DNA from: Pseudonocardia sp. MH-G8
GTDB lineage: Bacteria > Actinomycetota > Actinomycetes > Mycobacteriales > Pseudonocardiaceae
Direction: 5' to 3'
DNA length: 64,000 nucleotides
Assembly: GCF_002262885.1 (NCBI RefSeq)
Contig: NZ_NKYF01000009.1
Span: 124,001 to 188,000, forward strand
The first letter of the stretch is position 1, and each line of letters starts with the position of its first letter. Under the pieces are notes generated by a model, which did no database searches, was not told the origin of the DNA, and worked only from the letters and a program-made list of their open reading frames with translations. The position numbers and the translations under genes are program-made. Positions 32,186 to 40,391 of the stretch are shown here, piece by piece.

Positions 32186-33484
32186 CTACCGGCCGTCCTG
32201 CTCCTGGTAGACGTCGGGGATCCCGTCGGCGTCGGTGTCGCGTTCCTCCTCGGCGCAGATGCGGCGGTAGTGCCGGTTGCGCGTGCGCAGCACGATCGTC
32301 GCCAGCAGCGCGGCGAGCAGGGAGCCGGCCAGGACACCGATCTTGACGTGCTCGTCGCGCTCACTGCCGGCGCCGAAGGCGAGCTCTCCGATCAGCAGGG
32401 ACACCGTGAACCCGATCCCGGCGAGCAGCGCCAGCCCGAAGACGTCCCACCAGCTCAACCCGTCGGCCAGGCGGGCACGGGTGAACCGCTGCACGAGCCA
32501 GGTCGCGCCGAACACGCCGACGGCCTTGCCGGCGACGAGGCCGGCGATGATGCCGAGCGCCACCGAGTCCGAGAGCGTGGCGCCCAGCCCGCCTGCTCCG
32601 GCGAGGGACACGCCGGCGGCGAAGAAGGCGAACACCGGTACGGCGACGCCGGCCGACAGCGGACGGAAGATGTGTTCGAAGTGCTCGGCCAGGCCCGGTC
32701 CGGGGCCGGGCTTGCGGCGGATGACCGGCACGGCGAACCCGAGCAGCACGCCGGCGACGGTGGCGTGCACGCCGGACTCGTGCACCAGCACCCAGGCGGC
32801 GACGGCCAGCGGGAGCAGGAGCCACCAGGACCGGACGCGCCGCTGCACCAGCAGCGCGAACAGCGCCAGCGGGACCAGCGCGAGCAGCAGCGGCACCGGT
32901 TCGAGCGAGTCGGTGTAGAACAGCGCGATGATCGCGATGGCCAGGAGGTCGTCGACGACGGCCAGGGTCAGCAGGAACGTGCGCAGCGCCGCCGGCAGGT
33001 GCGTGTTGATGATCGCGAGCACGGCGAGGGCGAACGCGATGTCGGTGGCGGTCGGGATCGCCCACCCCGACAGCGCACCGCCGGCCGCTCCCGCGTTGAA
33101 GGCTGTGTAGATGACCGCGGGAACCACCATCCCGCCGACGGCGGCCGCGACCGGCAGCGCCGCCTTCGCCGGGTCGCGCAGGTCCCCGGCGACGAACTCG
33201 CGCTTCAGCTCGAGGCCCGCCACGAAGAAGAAGATCGCCAGCAGGCCGTCGGCGGCCCACTGGGCGAGGGTGAGGTCCAGGTGCAGTGCCGCCGGCCCGA
33301 GGCGCAGTTCGCTCAGCGCCCGGTAGCTGTCGCCCCACGGGGAGTTGGCGAGCGCGAGCGCGAGCGCGGCAGCGATCACCAGCAGGATCCCGCCGACCGT
33401 CTCGGCGCGCAGGATGTCGCTGATGCGGCGCATCTCGGGCCAGCTGCGGCGGCCCAGCAGCGAGCGGATGCGGGGTGGGCTCAC
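32186..33484 (-). CDS. nhaA: Na+/H+ antiporter NhaA
   Basis: A 432-residue antiporter with about 11-12 membrane helices. The hallmark segments are GWAIPTATDIAFALAVLAI and LAVVDDLLAIAIIALFY, the latter with the paired aspartates of the ion site. GTG 33484 is the start, because GGAGG lies 7-8 bases upstream and the sequence before it is a structured leader shared with another gene. A longer frame to 33547 would translate that leader. The acidic C-terminal tail (EEERDTDADGIPDVYQEQDGR) is an addition of the EF-hand-like DTDADGIPD type. Confidence 0.93.
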   Translation of the reverse strand: MSPPRIRSLLGRRSWPEMRRISDILRAETVGGILLVIAAALALALANSPWGDSYRALSELRLGPAALHLDLTLAQWAADGLLAIFFFVAGLELKREFVAGDLRDPAKAALPVAAAVGGMVVPAVIYTAFNAGAAGGALSGWAIPTATDIAFALAVLAIINTHLPAALRTFLLTLAVVDDLLAIAIIALFYTDSLEPVPLLLALVPLALFALLVQRRVRSWWLLLPLAVAAWVLVHESGVHATVAGVLLGFAVPVIRRKPGPGPGLAEHFEHIFRPLSAGVAVPVFAFFAAGVSLAGAGGLGATLSDSVALGIIAGLVAGKAVGVFGATWLVQRFTRARLADGLSWWDVFGLALLAGIGFTVSLLIGELAFGAGSERDEHVKIGVLAGSLLAALLATIVLRTRNRHYRRICAEEERDTDADGIPDVYQEQDGR

Positions 33485-33545
33485 GGGGGTACCTCCGGGA
33501 AGGGTCGGCTGTAGACCGCCGACCAGACTTCCCGGCACACCGACC
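33485..33545 (-). promoter_or_regulatory. Structured 5' leader of nhaA, candidate cis-regulatory RNA
   Basis: On the minus strand, CCGGGAA (33535-33529) pairs with TTCCCGG (33501-33495) and GGTCGGC (33524-33518) pairs with GCCGACC (33509-33503), giving a two-part stem with an 8-base loop. The 3' arm runs into the GGAGG ribosome binding site (33496-33492). The 26 bases at 33518-33543 are repeated exactly at 36178-36203 before the phosphotransferase-like gene. Confidence 0.55.
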
Positions 33546-33593
33546 ACAATGGTAGTCGGCTGTCACGGTCGTGCCCGATCGGGCTGACGTGAG

Positions 33594-36053
33594 CTACCCG
33601 GGGACGTCGTCGACGACGACGGTTCCGGCGGCGCCGTCGACGGTGATCAGCTGTCCCGTCCTGATCAGCCGCGTCGCATCGCGCACGCAGATGACGGCCG
33701 GGATCCCGTACTCCCGGGCGACGGTCGGTCCGTGGGCCATCGGTGAGCCGGTCTCGGTCACCAGCCCACCCGCGGTCAGGAACAACGGCGTCCAGCCGGG
33801 ATCGGTGGTGGGCGCCACCAGCACCTCGCCCGGCTCCACGTGCGCGTCGGACGGATCGAGGACCACCCGAGCCCGTCCGGTCACCCGGCCCGGTGCTGCC
33901 GGCATGCCGGCCAAAGCCCCGTCGCCGACGGGGGCGCGGGGCGCCAGCGCCTCCGGGTCGGTGCCGTCGGAGAGCAGGAGGCCGGGGACGCTGCGGCGCC
34001 GCATCTCCCGCTCGTACTCCGCCCGACGCTCGAGGATCACCGGGCGCAGGTCGGCGCCCTCGGCGGCCGCGAGAGCCTCGCGGAGGTCGAGGAACATGAT
34101 GTCCTCGGCCCGCTCCAGGCGGCCGTGCCCGTGCAGCTCGGCGCCCGCCGCGAGGAGTTGCTCGCGCATCTCGGCGAACGCGTGCAGCCAGGCGAACTTG
34201 GGCAGCTCCCGCAGCCCTGCCAGGGATCGCGACCTGCGCAGGAGGAGGCCGGCGACCCGGGCCCGGAGCGGCCGGGTGCGCCGCGCGCTGCGCACGAGCT
34301 CGTCGATCTTCGCCTCCGCTTCCGCCGCCGCGCGTGCGAACCGCCGGTCGGGAGCCTGCTCCGGGTCCGTGACGCGCAGGTAGCCGGCGACGGCGGCGAA
34401 CACCGGCGTCGGGTCCTCGGCCCAGCGCGGCACGCCCACATCGACCTCGGCCGCGCCCCGGTGCCCGTACCGGCGCAGGAACCCGCCGAGCCCGATCTCG
34501 GGCAACTCCCCGGCGAGGTAGCGCCCGGCGAGCTCGCGCGCCGGGGTGTGCAACAGCAGATCGCGGTGTGCTGCCGCGGCCGATGCCAACCGCGCCAGAG
34601 CCAGGTCCATCTCGGTGGTGACGTTGTGCGGCATCCCGCGCAGCGTCTCGTCGACCTCGCCCGGGGTGGCAACGCCCGCGAGCAGAGCGGCCCCGGCCGC
34701 CTTCGCGAACATGGCGGCGTAGAGCGGTGGCAGCATCGTCCGCATACCGAGCGCGAGGAAGGGGCGCTGGGCCGCCATCGCGCGGTGCAGCCGATCCGCG
34801 GTGGTGATCGGGTCCTGGTGCGACCGGGACTGCTGCTGCACCTGCGCGGCGGCGCGGAACGCCCGCTCACGGGCGCGCGCCGGCGCCACCAGGGCGCCGA
34901 CCAGTCCGGCGACCATCTCGGGTGCCAACCGGGCCGCCGCGGGGAGCACGGTGCGCAGCCGGTAGGGCCGGCCCGGCACGGGCGCGAAGCGGGGATCTTC
35001 CAACACCCGCTCCATCGCCGAGGACACCCGGGGCCCGTAGACCTCCATGGCCGCCGGCAGCTTCGCCCGGACGGCTCGGTACCGGACGATCCCGGTGAGG
35101 TCGAGGTACATGCGCCCGGCCACGTCGACGAGGCCGGGGTGGCCGCGGAACGGGTCGGCACGGACGCCGACGTTCTCCAGGTAGTCCGCCATGGCGACCC
35201 GCATCGCGGACATCCCCATCGGCGTGAAGGGCCGCAACATGCCCTGCATGTGGCCGCCCTCGAAGTAGACGCGCGGCCCGGGACGATCCGATCGCGGTAG
35301 CGGGAACAGCGTGGTGATCGGGCGCGACTGGAGCAGCCAGAGCGTGCCGTCCCGGTCGAACGCCCACTCGACGTCCTGGGGGGCGCCGGTGCGCTGCTGG
35401 AGCCGCTGCCCGGTCTCCTGCAGCTGGTCGAGCTGGGCGGCGCTCAGGCACCCGCCGGCGCTCGGGGCCGACGGCCGCCCGTCCAGGACGTAGTGATCGG
35501 CCGTCCCGCTGCCCTCGACGACGACGTCACCGAGCCCGGCAACAGCGTCGACGACCATCTCGGTCCGGCAGCCGGTGATCGGGTTGGCCGTGAACAGCAC
35601 CCCTGCCGCAGCCGGGTCCACCATCGTCTGGACGACCACGCCCATCAGGGCCGGCAGCTCCGCGACGCCCGCGGCCTCGCGGTAGGCGACCGCGCGCGGA
35701 CTCGAGAGCGAGTCCCAGCACCGCCGCACCGCATCGATCAGCTCGTCACCACCGCGCACGTTCAGGAAGGTCTCGTGCTGGCCCGCGAAGCTGGCGAAGG
35801 GCAGGTCCTCGGTCGTGGCGCTGGACCGAACCGCGACGCCTCCCGCGCCGAGCCGCTCGTAGGCCTGCACGATCTCGCGGCGCAGGTCCTCCCCGAACCG
35901 GTCGCCGGCATGGGCGGCGGTCGTGATGCAGAAGCCGGCGGGCACGCGCTCCCCGGCCCTGACCAGCGCGCCGAGGCTCGCGCCCTTACCGCCGACCAGT
36001 GCGTCCGAGTTGGCGTCGAGCGCGTCGAGCCCGATCACGAATTCGCGGCTCAT
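33594..36053 (-). CDS. Rifampin phosphotransferase-like PEP-synthase family enzyme
   Basis: An 819-residue three-domain enzyme. The N-terminal ATP-grasp domain (about 1-300) has LVGGKGASLGALVRAG, AVRSSATTEDLPFASFAGQHETFLNV and VLFTANPITG. The middle domain (about 310-715) includes RRYGHRGAAEVDVGVPRW. The C-terminal swivelling domain has MAHGPTVAREYGIPAV with the phosphoryl-carrying His at about 774. This layout and length match rifampin phosphotransferases (about 860 residues) rather than housekeeping PEP synthase. Whether it acts on rifamycins cannot be told. The start ATG 36053 has no strong ribosome binding site. The long leader carries the block shared with nhaA. Confidence 0.78.
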   Translation of the reverse strand: MSREFVIGLDALDANSDALVGGKGASLGALVRAGERVPAGFCITTAAHAGDRFGEDLRREIVQAYERLGAGGVAVRSSATTEDLPFASFAGQHETFLNVRGGDELIDAVRRCWDSLSSPRAVAYREAAGVAELPALMGVVVQTMVDPAAAGVLFTANPITGCRTEMVVDAVAGLGDVVVEGSGTADHYVLDGRPSAPSAGGCLSAAQLDQLQETGQRLQQRTGAPQDVEWAFDRDGTLWLLQSRPITTLFPLPRSDRPGPRVYFEGGHMQGMLRPFTPMGMSAMRVAMADYLENVGVRADPFRGHPGLVDVAGRMYLDLTGIVRYRAVRAKLPAAMEVYGPRVSSAMERVLEDPRFAPVPGRPYRLRTVLPAAARLAPEMVAGLVGALVAPARARERAFRAAAQVQQQSRSHQDPITTADRLHRAMAAQRPFLALGMRTMLPPLYAAMFAKAAGAALLAGVATPGEVDETLRGMPHNVTTEMDLALARLASAAAAHRDLLLHTPARELAGRYLAGELPEIGLGGFLRRYGHRGAAEVDVGVPRWAEDPTPVFAAVAGYLRVTDPEQAPDRRFARAAAEAEAKIDELVRSARRTRPLRARVAGLLLRRSRSLAGLRELPKFAWLHAFAEMREQLLAAGAELHGHGRLERAEDIMFLDLREALAAAEGADLRPVILERRAEYEREMRRRSVPGLLLSDGTDPEALAPRAPVGDGALAGMPAAPGRVTGRARVVLDPSDAHVEPGEVLVAPTTDPGWTPLFLTAGGLVTETGSPMAHGPTVAREYGIPAVICVRDATRLIRTGQLITVDGAAGTVVVDDVPG

Positions 36054-36177
36054 GACGCCGACTCGCACGGTACGAGAGGGGTGGTCGCGAAGACCGCTCG
36101 CCGGATGCGTGAGATCGACATCGGCGGTGTGGTGGCATCCATGGGTGCGCGCTCCATTCGGGGCAGTCCGACAGAAC

Positions 36178-36203
36178 GCCGACCAGACTTCCCGGCACAC
36201 CGA
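36178..36203 (-). promoter_or_regulatory. 26-nt leader block identical to that before nhaA
   Basis: This stretch is identical to 33518-33543 in the same orientation relative to the downstream gene, here 125 bp before the ATG of the phosphotransferase-like enzyme. The flanks differ, but the block can again form a stem, with CGGG-A-AGTC pairing to GACT-GC-CCCG just downstream. Confidence 0.55.
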
Positions 36204-36291
36204 GGCTGACCGTACGCCCGCCGGCCTGCGTGTCAACCGGGAGATGCACGGGGCTCGGAACCCGAACGACTCAACCCCACGAGCTGAGCAC

Positions 36292-36459
36292 TCACTGCTG
36301 GGCGGGGAAGTGCAGCGTCGCGAACTTCGGGAAGTCGGTGATCGATTTGCCGATCAGGCGGTCCGGGGCGTAGTCGGCCAGCAGCGGCGCCAGGGTGATG
36401 CCGCTGTGGGTGGCGATCAGGTAGAGGCGGGTCCCGGGGGAGGCGAACCCGACATCCGA
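36292..36459 (-). pseudogene. C-terminal remnant of FAD-dependent oxidoreductase (DAO family)
   Basis: The last 55 codons before a stop read GTRLYLIATHSGITLAPLLADY...TDFPKFATLHFP. This is the characteristic C-terminal flavin-site segment of D-amino-acid-oxidase-type enzymes, where the usual form is GLYLAATHSGVTLAPLLAE. Upstream in the same frame there is no oxidoreductase sequence, only repeats and the antisense of the CobW gene, so the rest is lost. No start or ribosome binding site is associated with it. Confidence 0.65.
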
Positions 36460-36491
36460 CCCACGCCGCGCCGCCACATGCGACGGGCGTT

Positions 36492-36590
36492 GATCGTTGC
36501 GAGATTCACCTGTCCGCCCCGGGAAGGGCGATCGCGTCGATCTCAAATGGATCGATCGTTGCGAGGTCGAGCTGATCGCCCTTCCCGGGG
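36492..36590. repeat. Inverted and direct repeats at a rearranged site
   Basis: A perfect 17-bp inverted repeat, CCCCGGGAAGGGCGATC at 36517-36533 and its complement at 36574-36590, is combined with a 12-bp direct repeat GATCGTTGCGAG (36492-36503, 36554-36565). It adjoins the oxidoreductase remnant and may be a small mobile-element scar. No coding potential recognised. Confidence 0.6.
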
Positions 36591-36641
36591 CGATCCGGTG
36601 GATCTCGGAAAGATCTTGGGGGTCGTGGTGGCCTGGGTCTC

Positions 36642-36821
36642 CTAGCCGAGGGCGCGTTCCAGCTCCGGTACGAGCCGGTCGAGGGCGTGCTCGATGCCCG
36701 GGACCACGTCGGCGTCGAGCGAAGACACGAGCTCGTAGCTGAGGTCGGCCTGGCCCGCATCGCCGCTCGTCGTCAGCTGCGCCAGTTCCGGCGACGGCAC
36801 CAGCCTGAGCTCGGCGACCAT
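36642..36821 (-). CDS. Small hypothetical protein (59 aa)
   Basis: A short frame with an ATG at 36821, divergent from the CobW gene. It is acidic and helical (YELVSSLDADVVPGIEHALDRLVPELERALG). The frame stays open far upstream only as antisense of cobW. No ribosome binding site stands out and no family is recognised, so this may be a chance frame or another remnant of the rearranged region. Confidence 0.3.
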   Translation of the reverse strand: MVAELRLVPSPELAQLTTSGDAGQADLSYELVSSLDADVVPGIEHALDRLVPELERALG

Positions 36822-36870
36822 CCGGATCGCCACGTCCGGGCTCGGGGGCGCGGTGTGATAGGTGTCCTCG

Positions 36871-37920
36871 ATGCGCCGTCGGACCCCTGTGCTCGTGCTC
36901 GCCGGTTTCCTCGGCTCGGGGAAGACGACGTTGCTCAACCACCTGCTCACCCACAGCCTCGACCTGCGGATCGGCGTCATCGTCAACGACTTCGGCAGCA
37001 TCCCCGTCGATGCGATGCTGGTCGGGGGCAGCGCCGCGGGGGTTGTCCCGGTCGGCAACGGCTGCCTGTGCTGCGTCGCCGATGCGGCCGGCGTCGGGCC
37101 GATGCTCGACCAGCTCACGGGGCCCGGTTCGGACATCGACGTGATCGTGATCGAAGCCAGCGGGATCGCGGAACCGGGTGCGCTGGTCCGGCTCGTCCTC
37201 GGCTCGGGGAACCCGCACACGTCCTTCGGCGGCCTGATCGAGGTCGTCGACACCGCGGAGTTCGAGGCCGTGCGGAGCAGGCACCCCGAGCTGGACCGGC
37301 ACGTGCGTCTCGCGGATCTGGTGGTCCTCAACAAGACCGACCGGGTGGACGCCGACCAGATGTCGCGCGTTCGCGAGCTGTGCCGGTCCCTCAACGACCG
37401 GGCGCCGGTGCTCGCCACCCGACACGGTGTCGTGGACACCCGGATGCTGTTCGACATCGAGGTCGTGGCCGGGCGGCAGCTGATGCTCGGGCAGGCCGGG
37501 TGCGACGACGATCCACACCACCGTGGTCACCTCCACGCGGCCTACGACGCCGTCCCGTTCGTGACGGACCGGCCGATCGACCCGCGCCGTTTCGTCGACT
37601 TCCTGGAGAGCCGGCCCGCCGCGGCCTACCGGCTCAAGGGCGTCGTGCACTTCGGTGTCCGCGGCCACCGGCAGCGGTACCTGCTCCACGCCGTCGGCCA
37701 GCACCTGCGTTTCGAGCGGACCGCCTGGGAGCCGGGACAGCAGCGGCGCACGAGTCTGGTGGTGATCGGGTGCGGGATGGACCGGGAGACGGTCGCCGCC
37801 GGGCTACGCGCGTGCGAGCGCGCCGAACCCGCCGATCCGGACGCGATGTTCGCGGTCCACCGGCACGCGGTGTCCACCGACGACCTGGACGGTCACCGCT
37901 CGACGGAGGACGAGTGGTGA
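36871..37920 (+). CDS. CobW/COG0523 family GTP-dependent metallochaperone
   Basis: A 349-residue G3E GTPase. Walker A is GFLGSGKTTLLNHLL (about residues 11-25), the metal-binding motif is GNGCLCC (about 64-70), NKTD is the guanine motif, and the C-terminal domain has GVVHFGVRGHRQRYLLHAVG. ATG 36871 is preferred over GTG 36862. A His-rich stretch (DDDPHHRGHLHAAYD) lies between domains. Members hand zinc, cobalt or other metals to client proteins; the client is unknown here. Confidence 0.88.
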   Translation: MRRRTPVLVLAGFLGSGKTTLLNHLLTHSLDLRIGVIVNDFGSIPVDAMLVGGSAAGVVPVGNGCLCCVADAAGVGPMLDQLTGPGSDIDVIVIEASGIAEPGALVRLVLGSGNPHTSFGGLIEVVDTAEFEAVRSRHPELDRHVRLADLVVLNKTDRVDADQMSRVRELCRSLNDRAPVLATRHGVVDTRMLFDIEVVAGRQLMLGQAGCDDDPHHRGHLHAAYDAVPFVTDRPIDPRRFVDFLESRPAAAYRLKGVVHFGVRGHRQRYLLHAVGQHLRFERTAWEPGQQRRTSLVVIGCGMDRETVAAGLRACERAEPADPDAMFAVHRHAVSTDDLDGHRSTEDEW

Positions 37921-37939
37921 CCGCAGCACGGTGAACGCG

Positions 37940-38332
37940 TCACGCGGTCGCCGGACCCGGCCGGGCGGCCTCCGCCCGTCGGCCGAGCCCGTCCAGCACG
38001 GCGATCCGGGTCTCGGGCACCCGCACATCCAGCGTGAGGCCGTCAGCGGCGGCAGCGAGCCGGAAGTCGAAGAACGAGCAGCACGACGACTCCCGCGCCG
38101 TCAGCTCCCGCGCCTTCGTCTCCAGCCCGTCCCCGGCCGCGAGATGCAGTCGTAGCCAGGTCGGCGCCGGCCGTTCCACACCGCGCAACGCGGTTGCGAA
38201 CAGCGCGTCGAACTCGGCCTCCCGCAGCGGCTGCTCCGGTGTGGGCAACGTGCACGCGTCGACAGGCGCCCATGCCTGATCGAGCGTCGCGTCGCTGGAC
38301 CCACCTCGCTCGGTCGCACCAGTCCTGCTCAC
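37940..38332 (-). CDS. Conserved hypothetical protein with ESSCCSFFDF motif
   Basis: A 130-residue protein with GTG 38332 after GGAGG. The central motif is ELTARESSCCSFFDFRLA: a vicinal cysteine pair in a helix, like the short domain often joined to MerR-type metal regulators or located near metal genes. It has one additional cysteine (VDACTLP). It is convergent with cobW, 19 bp from its stop. A thiol-based metal or oxidant role is plausible but unproven. Confidence 0.6.
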   Translation of the reverse strand: MSRTGATERGGSSDATLDQAWAPVDACTLPTPEQPLREAEFDALFATALRGVERPAPTWLRLHLAAGDGLETKARELTARESSCCSFFDFRLAAAADGLTLDVRVPETRIAVLDGLGRRAEAARPGPATA

Positions 38333-38442
38333 GGCACTCGCCTCCTGCCGACCCGTCCGTCGGGCCGGCCTCCCAGGGTAGGTCCGCACCCGGATGCAAG
38401 CGTGGGTACGTCGCGCCGGCCATCCATCGATACCGTGCCGGG

Positions 38443-39168
38443 ATGCAGCAGGGGGCCACAGACCGCCACTTCCCACGGGTGGTCACGTTCGACCTGTTCA
38501 GCGCGCTGACCGACTCCCGCCGCGGTGGCGCTGCCGCGTTCACCGAGATCGCCGCGGGTCGTGGCTGGTCGGTGCCGGGGGAGGAGCTCTACGACGTCTG
38601 GGACCGGAACAACAAGGAGCAGCAGCGCCGTGCCGCTGCGGGTGCTCGCACGTCGTTCCGGGAGCTGTCACTGCACGCCCTGCGCCTCGCGTACGACGAG
38701 CTCGGCCTGCACGGACAACCGGAAGGCGATCTCGATCTCCTGTGGCGCAGCGCGGCGCGGTGGCCGCTGTGGCCCGATGTCGAGAAGGGCGTCACAGCGG
38801 TCGCGGCGCACGCCTCGGTCGGGATCCTGTCCAACGTGGACGACGAGCTGGTGGTCACCACCCGCGCCCACCGGTTGGTCGATCCGCGGTGGGTGCTGAC
38901 CTCGCAACGGCTCGGGGCCTTCAAGCCTGCGCCGGAGATCTACCTGCGGGCGCTGCGGGCCGCGCCGGGGCTGGTGCACGTGGCCGCATCGGCGCGGGAC
39001 GTCCGGGGGGCGTTGGAGGCCGGGATCCCGACGATCCGGCTCGCCCGCGCGGGGCACCGGGTCGACCCCGAGGGCCCGGCCCCGACCGTCGAGGTGACCG
39101 ATGCGCGCGATCTACCCGCCGCCCTCGCCCAGCTCGATCAGGACAGCACGCGGATCTGGAACGGGTAG
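38443..39168 (+). CDS. HAD family hydrolase (haloacid dehalogenase type II-like)
   Basis: A 241-residue HAD protein: motif I VTFDLFSALTD (nucleophile Asp at about residue 15), motif II ILSNVDD, motif III Lys in GAFKPAPEIY and an Asp in SARDVRGALEAGIPT. Motif I has DLF instead of DxD, as in 2-haloacid dehalogenases, so dehalogenase and phosphatase activity are both possible. The 3' end overlaps the convergent DUF4870 gene by 31 bp. Confidence 0.85.
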   Translation: MQQGATDRHFPRVVTFDLFSALTDSRRGGAAAFTEIAAGRGWSVPGEELYDVWDRNNKEQQRRAAAGARTSFRELSLHALRLAYDELGLHGQPEGDLDLLWRSAARWPLWPDVEKGVTAVAAHASVGILSNVDDELVVTTRAHRLVDPRWVLTSQRLGAFKPAPEIYLRALRAAPGLVHVAASARDVRGALEAGIPTIRLARAGHRVDPEGPAPTVEVTDARDLPAALAQLDQDSTRIWNG

Positions 39169-39527
39169 TCGTAGGTCCGGTCGTCGGCGGCGCGGACCGC
39201 GCCCTTGATGTGGCACCACGCGGAGACCAGGAACAGCACGATGAGCAGCGGGATGCCGATGACCGCGCCGATGATCGTGGCGACCAGCAACCAGCTGAGC
39301 AGGTAGAGCACCCAGAAGGACAGGTTGAAGTTGAACGCGCCTGCGGCGGCCCTGCGCGCGTACGGGTCGTCCTTCTTCACGAGCCAGACGAGCAGCGGGC
39401 CGAGCAGGCTCAGCGTTCCGGCGCTCAGCAATGCCGCGATCGGCGCCGACAGGTGGGCGAGGATCGCCGCGATGCGGCTGCTTCCCGACGGTGTCGATGC
39501 GGGTCCGGACTGACGCGGCTGCGACAT
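39138..39527 (-). CDS. DUF4870 domain membrane protein
   Basis: A 129-residue protein with a Gln/Ser/Pro-rich cytoplasmic start and three membrane helices; AARRAAAGAFNFNLSFWVLYLLSW is the family signature (usual form: A..A.NFQ). ATG 39527 follows GGAGGAG. Function of the family is unknown. The gene ends inside the HAD gene, tail to tail. Confidence 0.85.
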   Translation of the reverse strand: MSQPRQSGPASTPSGSSRIAAILAHLSAPIAALLSAGTLSLLGPLLVWLVKKDDPYARRAAAGAFNFNLSFWVLYLLSWLLVATIIGAVIGIPLLIVLFLVSAWCHIKGAVRAADDRTYDYPFQIRVLS

Positions 39528-39618
39528 CGGGTGCTCCTCCACGGTGGTCTCCCAAGGAACAACGATCGAGCAGGACCGGTGGTGCCCACCCGTACGGGTC
39601 GCACACACCTTCGCTGCG

Positions 39619-39646
39619 TCGCACACACGTCCGGGCCTGTGTGCGA
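39619..39646. terminator. Hairpin with TGTGTGCGA arms
   Basis: TCGCACACA (39619-39627) pairs with TGTGTGCGA (39638-39646) around a CG-rich 10-base loop. A third copy of GTCGCACACAC starts at 39598. It lies in the gap between the PadR stop and the DUF4870 start, so it would end the padR transcript. The wording resembles the hairpin after rnpB. Confidence 0.45.
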
Positions 39647-39702
39647 GGTCGCGGAGGTCTGTGCCGGGGCGCGCGCAGGCCCCGGCAGATCGCGTCGTGC
39701 CG

Positions 39703-40269
39703 TCAGCGTGTTCGGCGTGCCGCGCGGAGCCGGTCCAGGTCGTCGTCGGCGAGCGCGGTCCAGAACCGCAACGCGGCGTGCTCCATCTCGAGGCCGAGCT
39801 CGAGGGTGATCATCCGGGGTTGGGCGTTCGCGTCGTCGCCGAACCGCTCGACCATCTCCTCGTAGGCCGCGATCCGGGCCTCGTGCTGCTTGATCTGGTC
39901 GCGGGCGAGTGCCGGGACGTCGTTCTCCGGGTCTCCCGCTTCGTTGAAGAACAGCTTGAGCTCGGCGATGTCGCGCATCTCGAAGTGCTCGTCGGTGGGG
40001 GAGGCGAGCCAGTTCTGCAGGGCGGCGCGCCCGGTGTCGGTGAGCGAGTAGGTCTTGCGCCGCCGCCCGCGGTCCTCGACGGCGAGCTCCAGCAGTCCCA
40101 GGGCCGCCAGGCGGTCCGGCTCCGAGTAGAGCTGGGCGTGCGGGAAGTGCCAGAAGTAGCCGACCGAGTGTCCCACCGCGCGCTTCAGGTCGTACGGCGT
40201 GGACGGGCCGCGCAGGGCGATCATCCCGAGCACGACGTAGGACGTCGCGGACAGGCGGACATCGCTCAC
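39703..40269 (-). CDS. PadR family transcriptional regulator
   Basis: A 188-residue regulator. The N-terminal winged helix contains VVLGMIALRGPSTPYDLKRAVGHSVGYFWHFPHAQLYSEPDRLAALGLL, with the PadR hallmark of aromatic residues at WHFPHAQLY. A C-terminal Vir_act_alpha_C-type helical domain follows (about 100-185). It is divergent from the acyl-CoA synthetase at 40392. The gap holds the palindrome GTCCGGAC and CTGTC/GACAG half-sites near 40341-40360 that could be its operator. PadR proteins typically respond to phenolic or aromatic acids, consistent with control of the cluster. Confidence 0.87.
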   Translation of the reverse strand: MSDVRLSATSYVVLGMIALRGPSTPYDLKRAVGHSVGYFWHFPHAQLYSEPDRLAALGLLELAVEDRGRRRKTYSLTDTGRAALQNWLASPTDEHFEMRDIAELKLFFNEAGDPENDVPALARDQIKQHEARIAAYEEMVERFGDDANAQPRMITLELGLEMEHAALRFWTALADDDLDRLRAARRTR

Positions 40270-40391
40270 AGCAGCTCTCCCTCACCGGTGGACGCCGATC
40301 GTAGCGGCTGCACCGTCCGAGTCGTACGGTCCGCCCTTGCCTGTCATCCGTCCGGACAGTACGGTCTGAAACGGAGCGTCAAGGAGGCCGA

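Noticed and set aside
33485..33545. Cobalamin riboswitch or known sodium riboswitch
   Set aside because: I could not match the conserved cores of these classes from memory; the shared 26-nt block is reported without a class.
36292..37704. Single minus-strand gene covering the oxidoreductase remnant and beyond
   Set aside because: Only the last 55 codons resemble DAO enzymes; the remainder is repeats and antisense of cobW.
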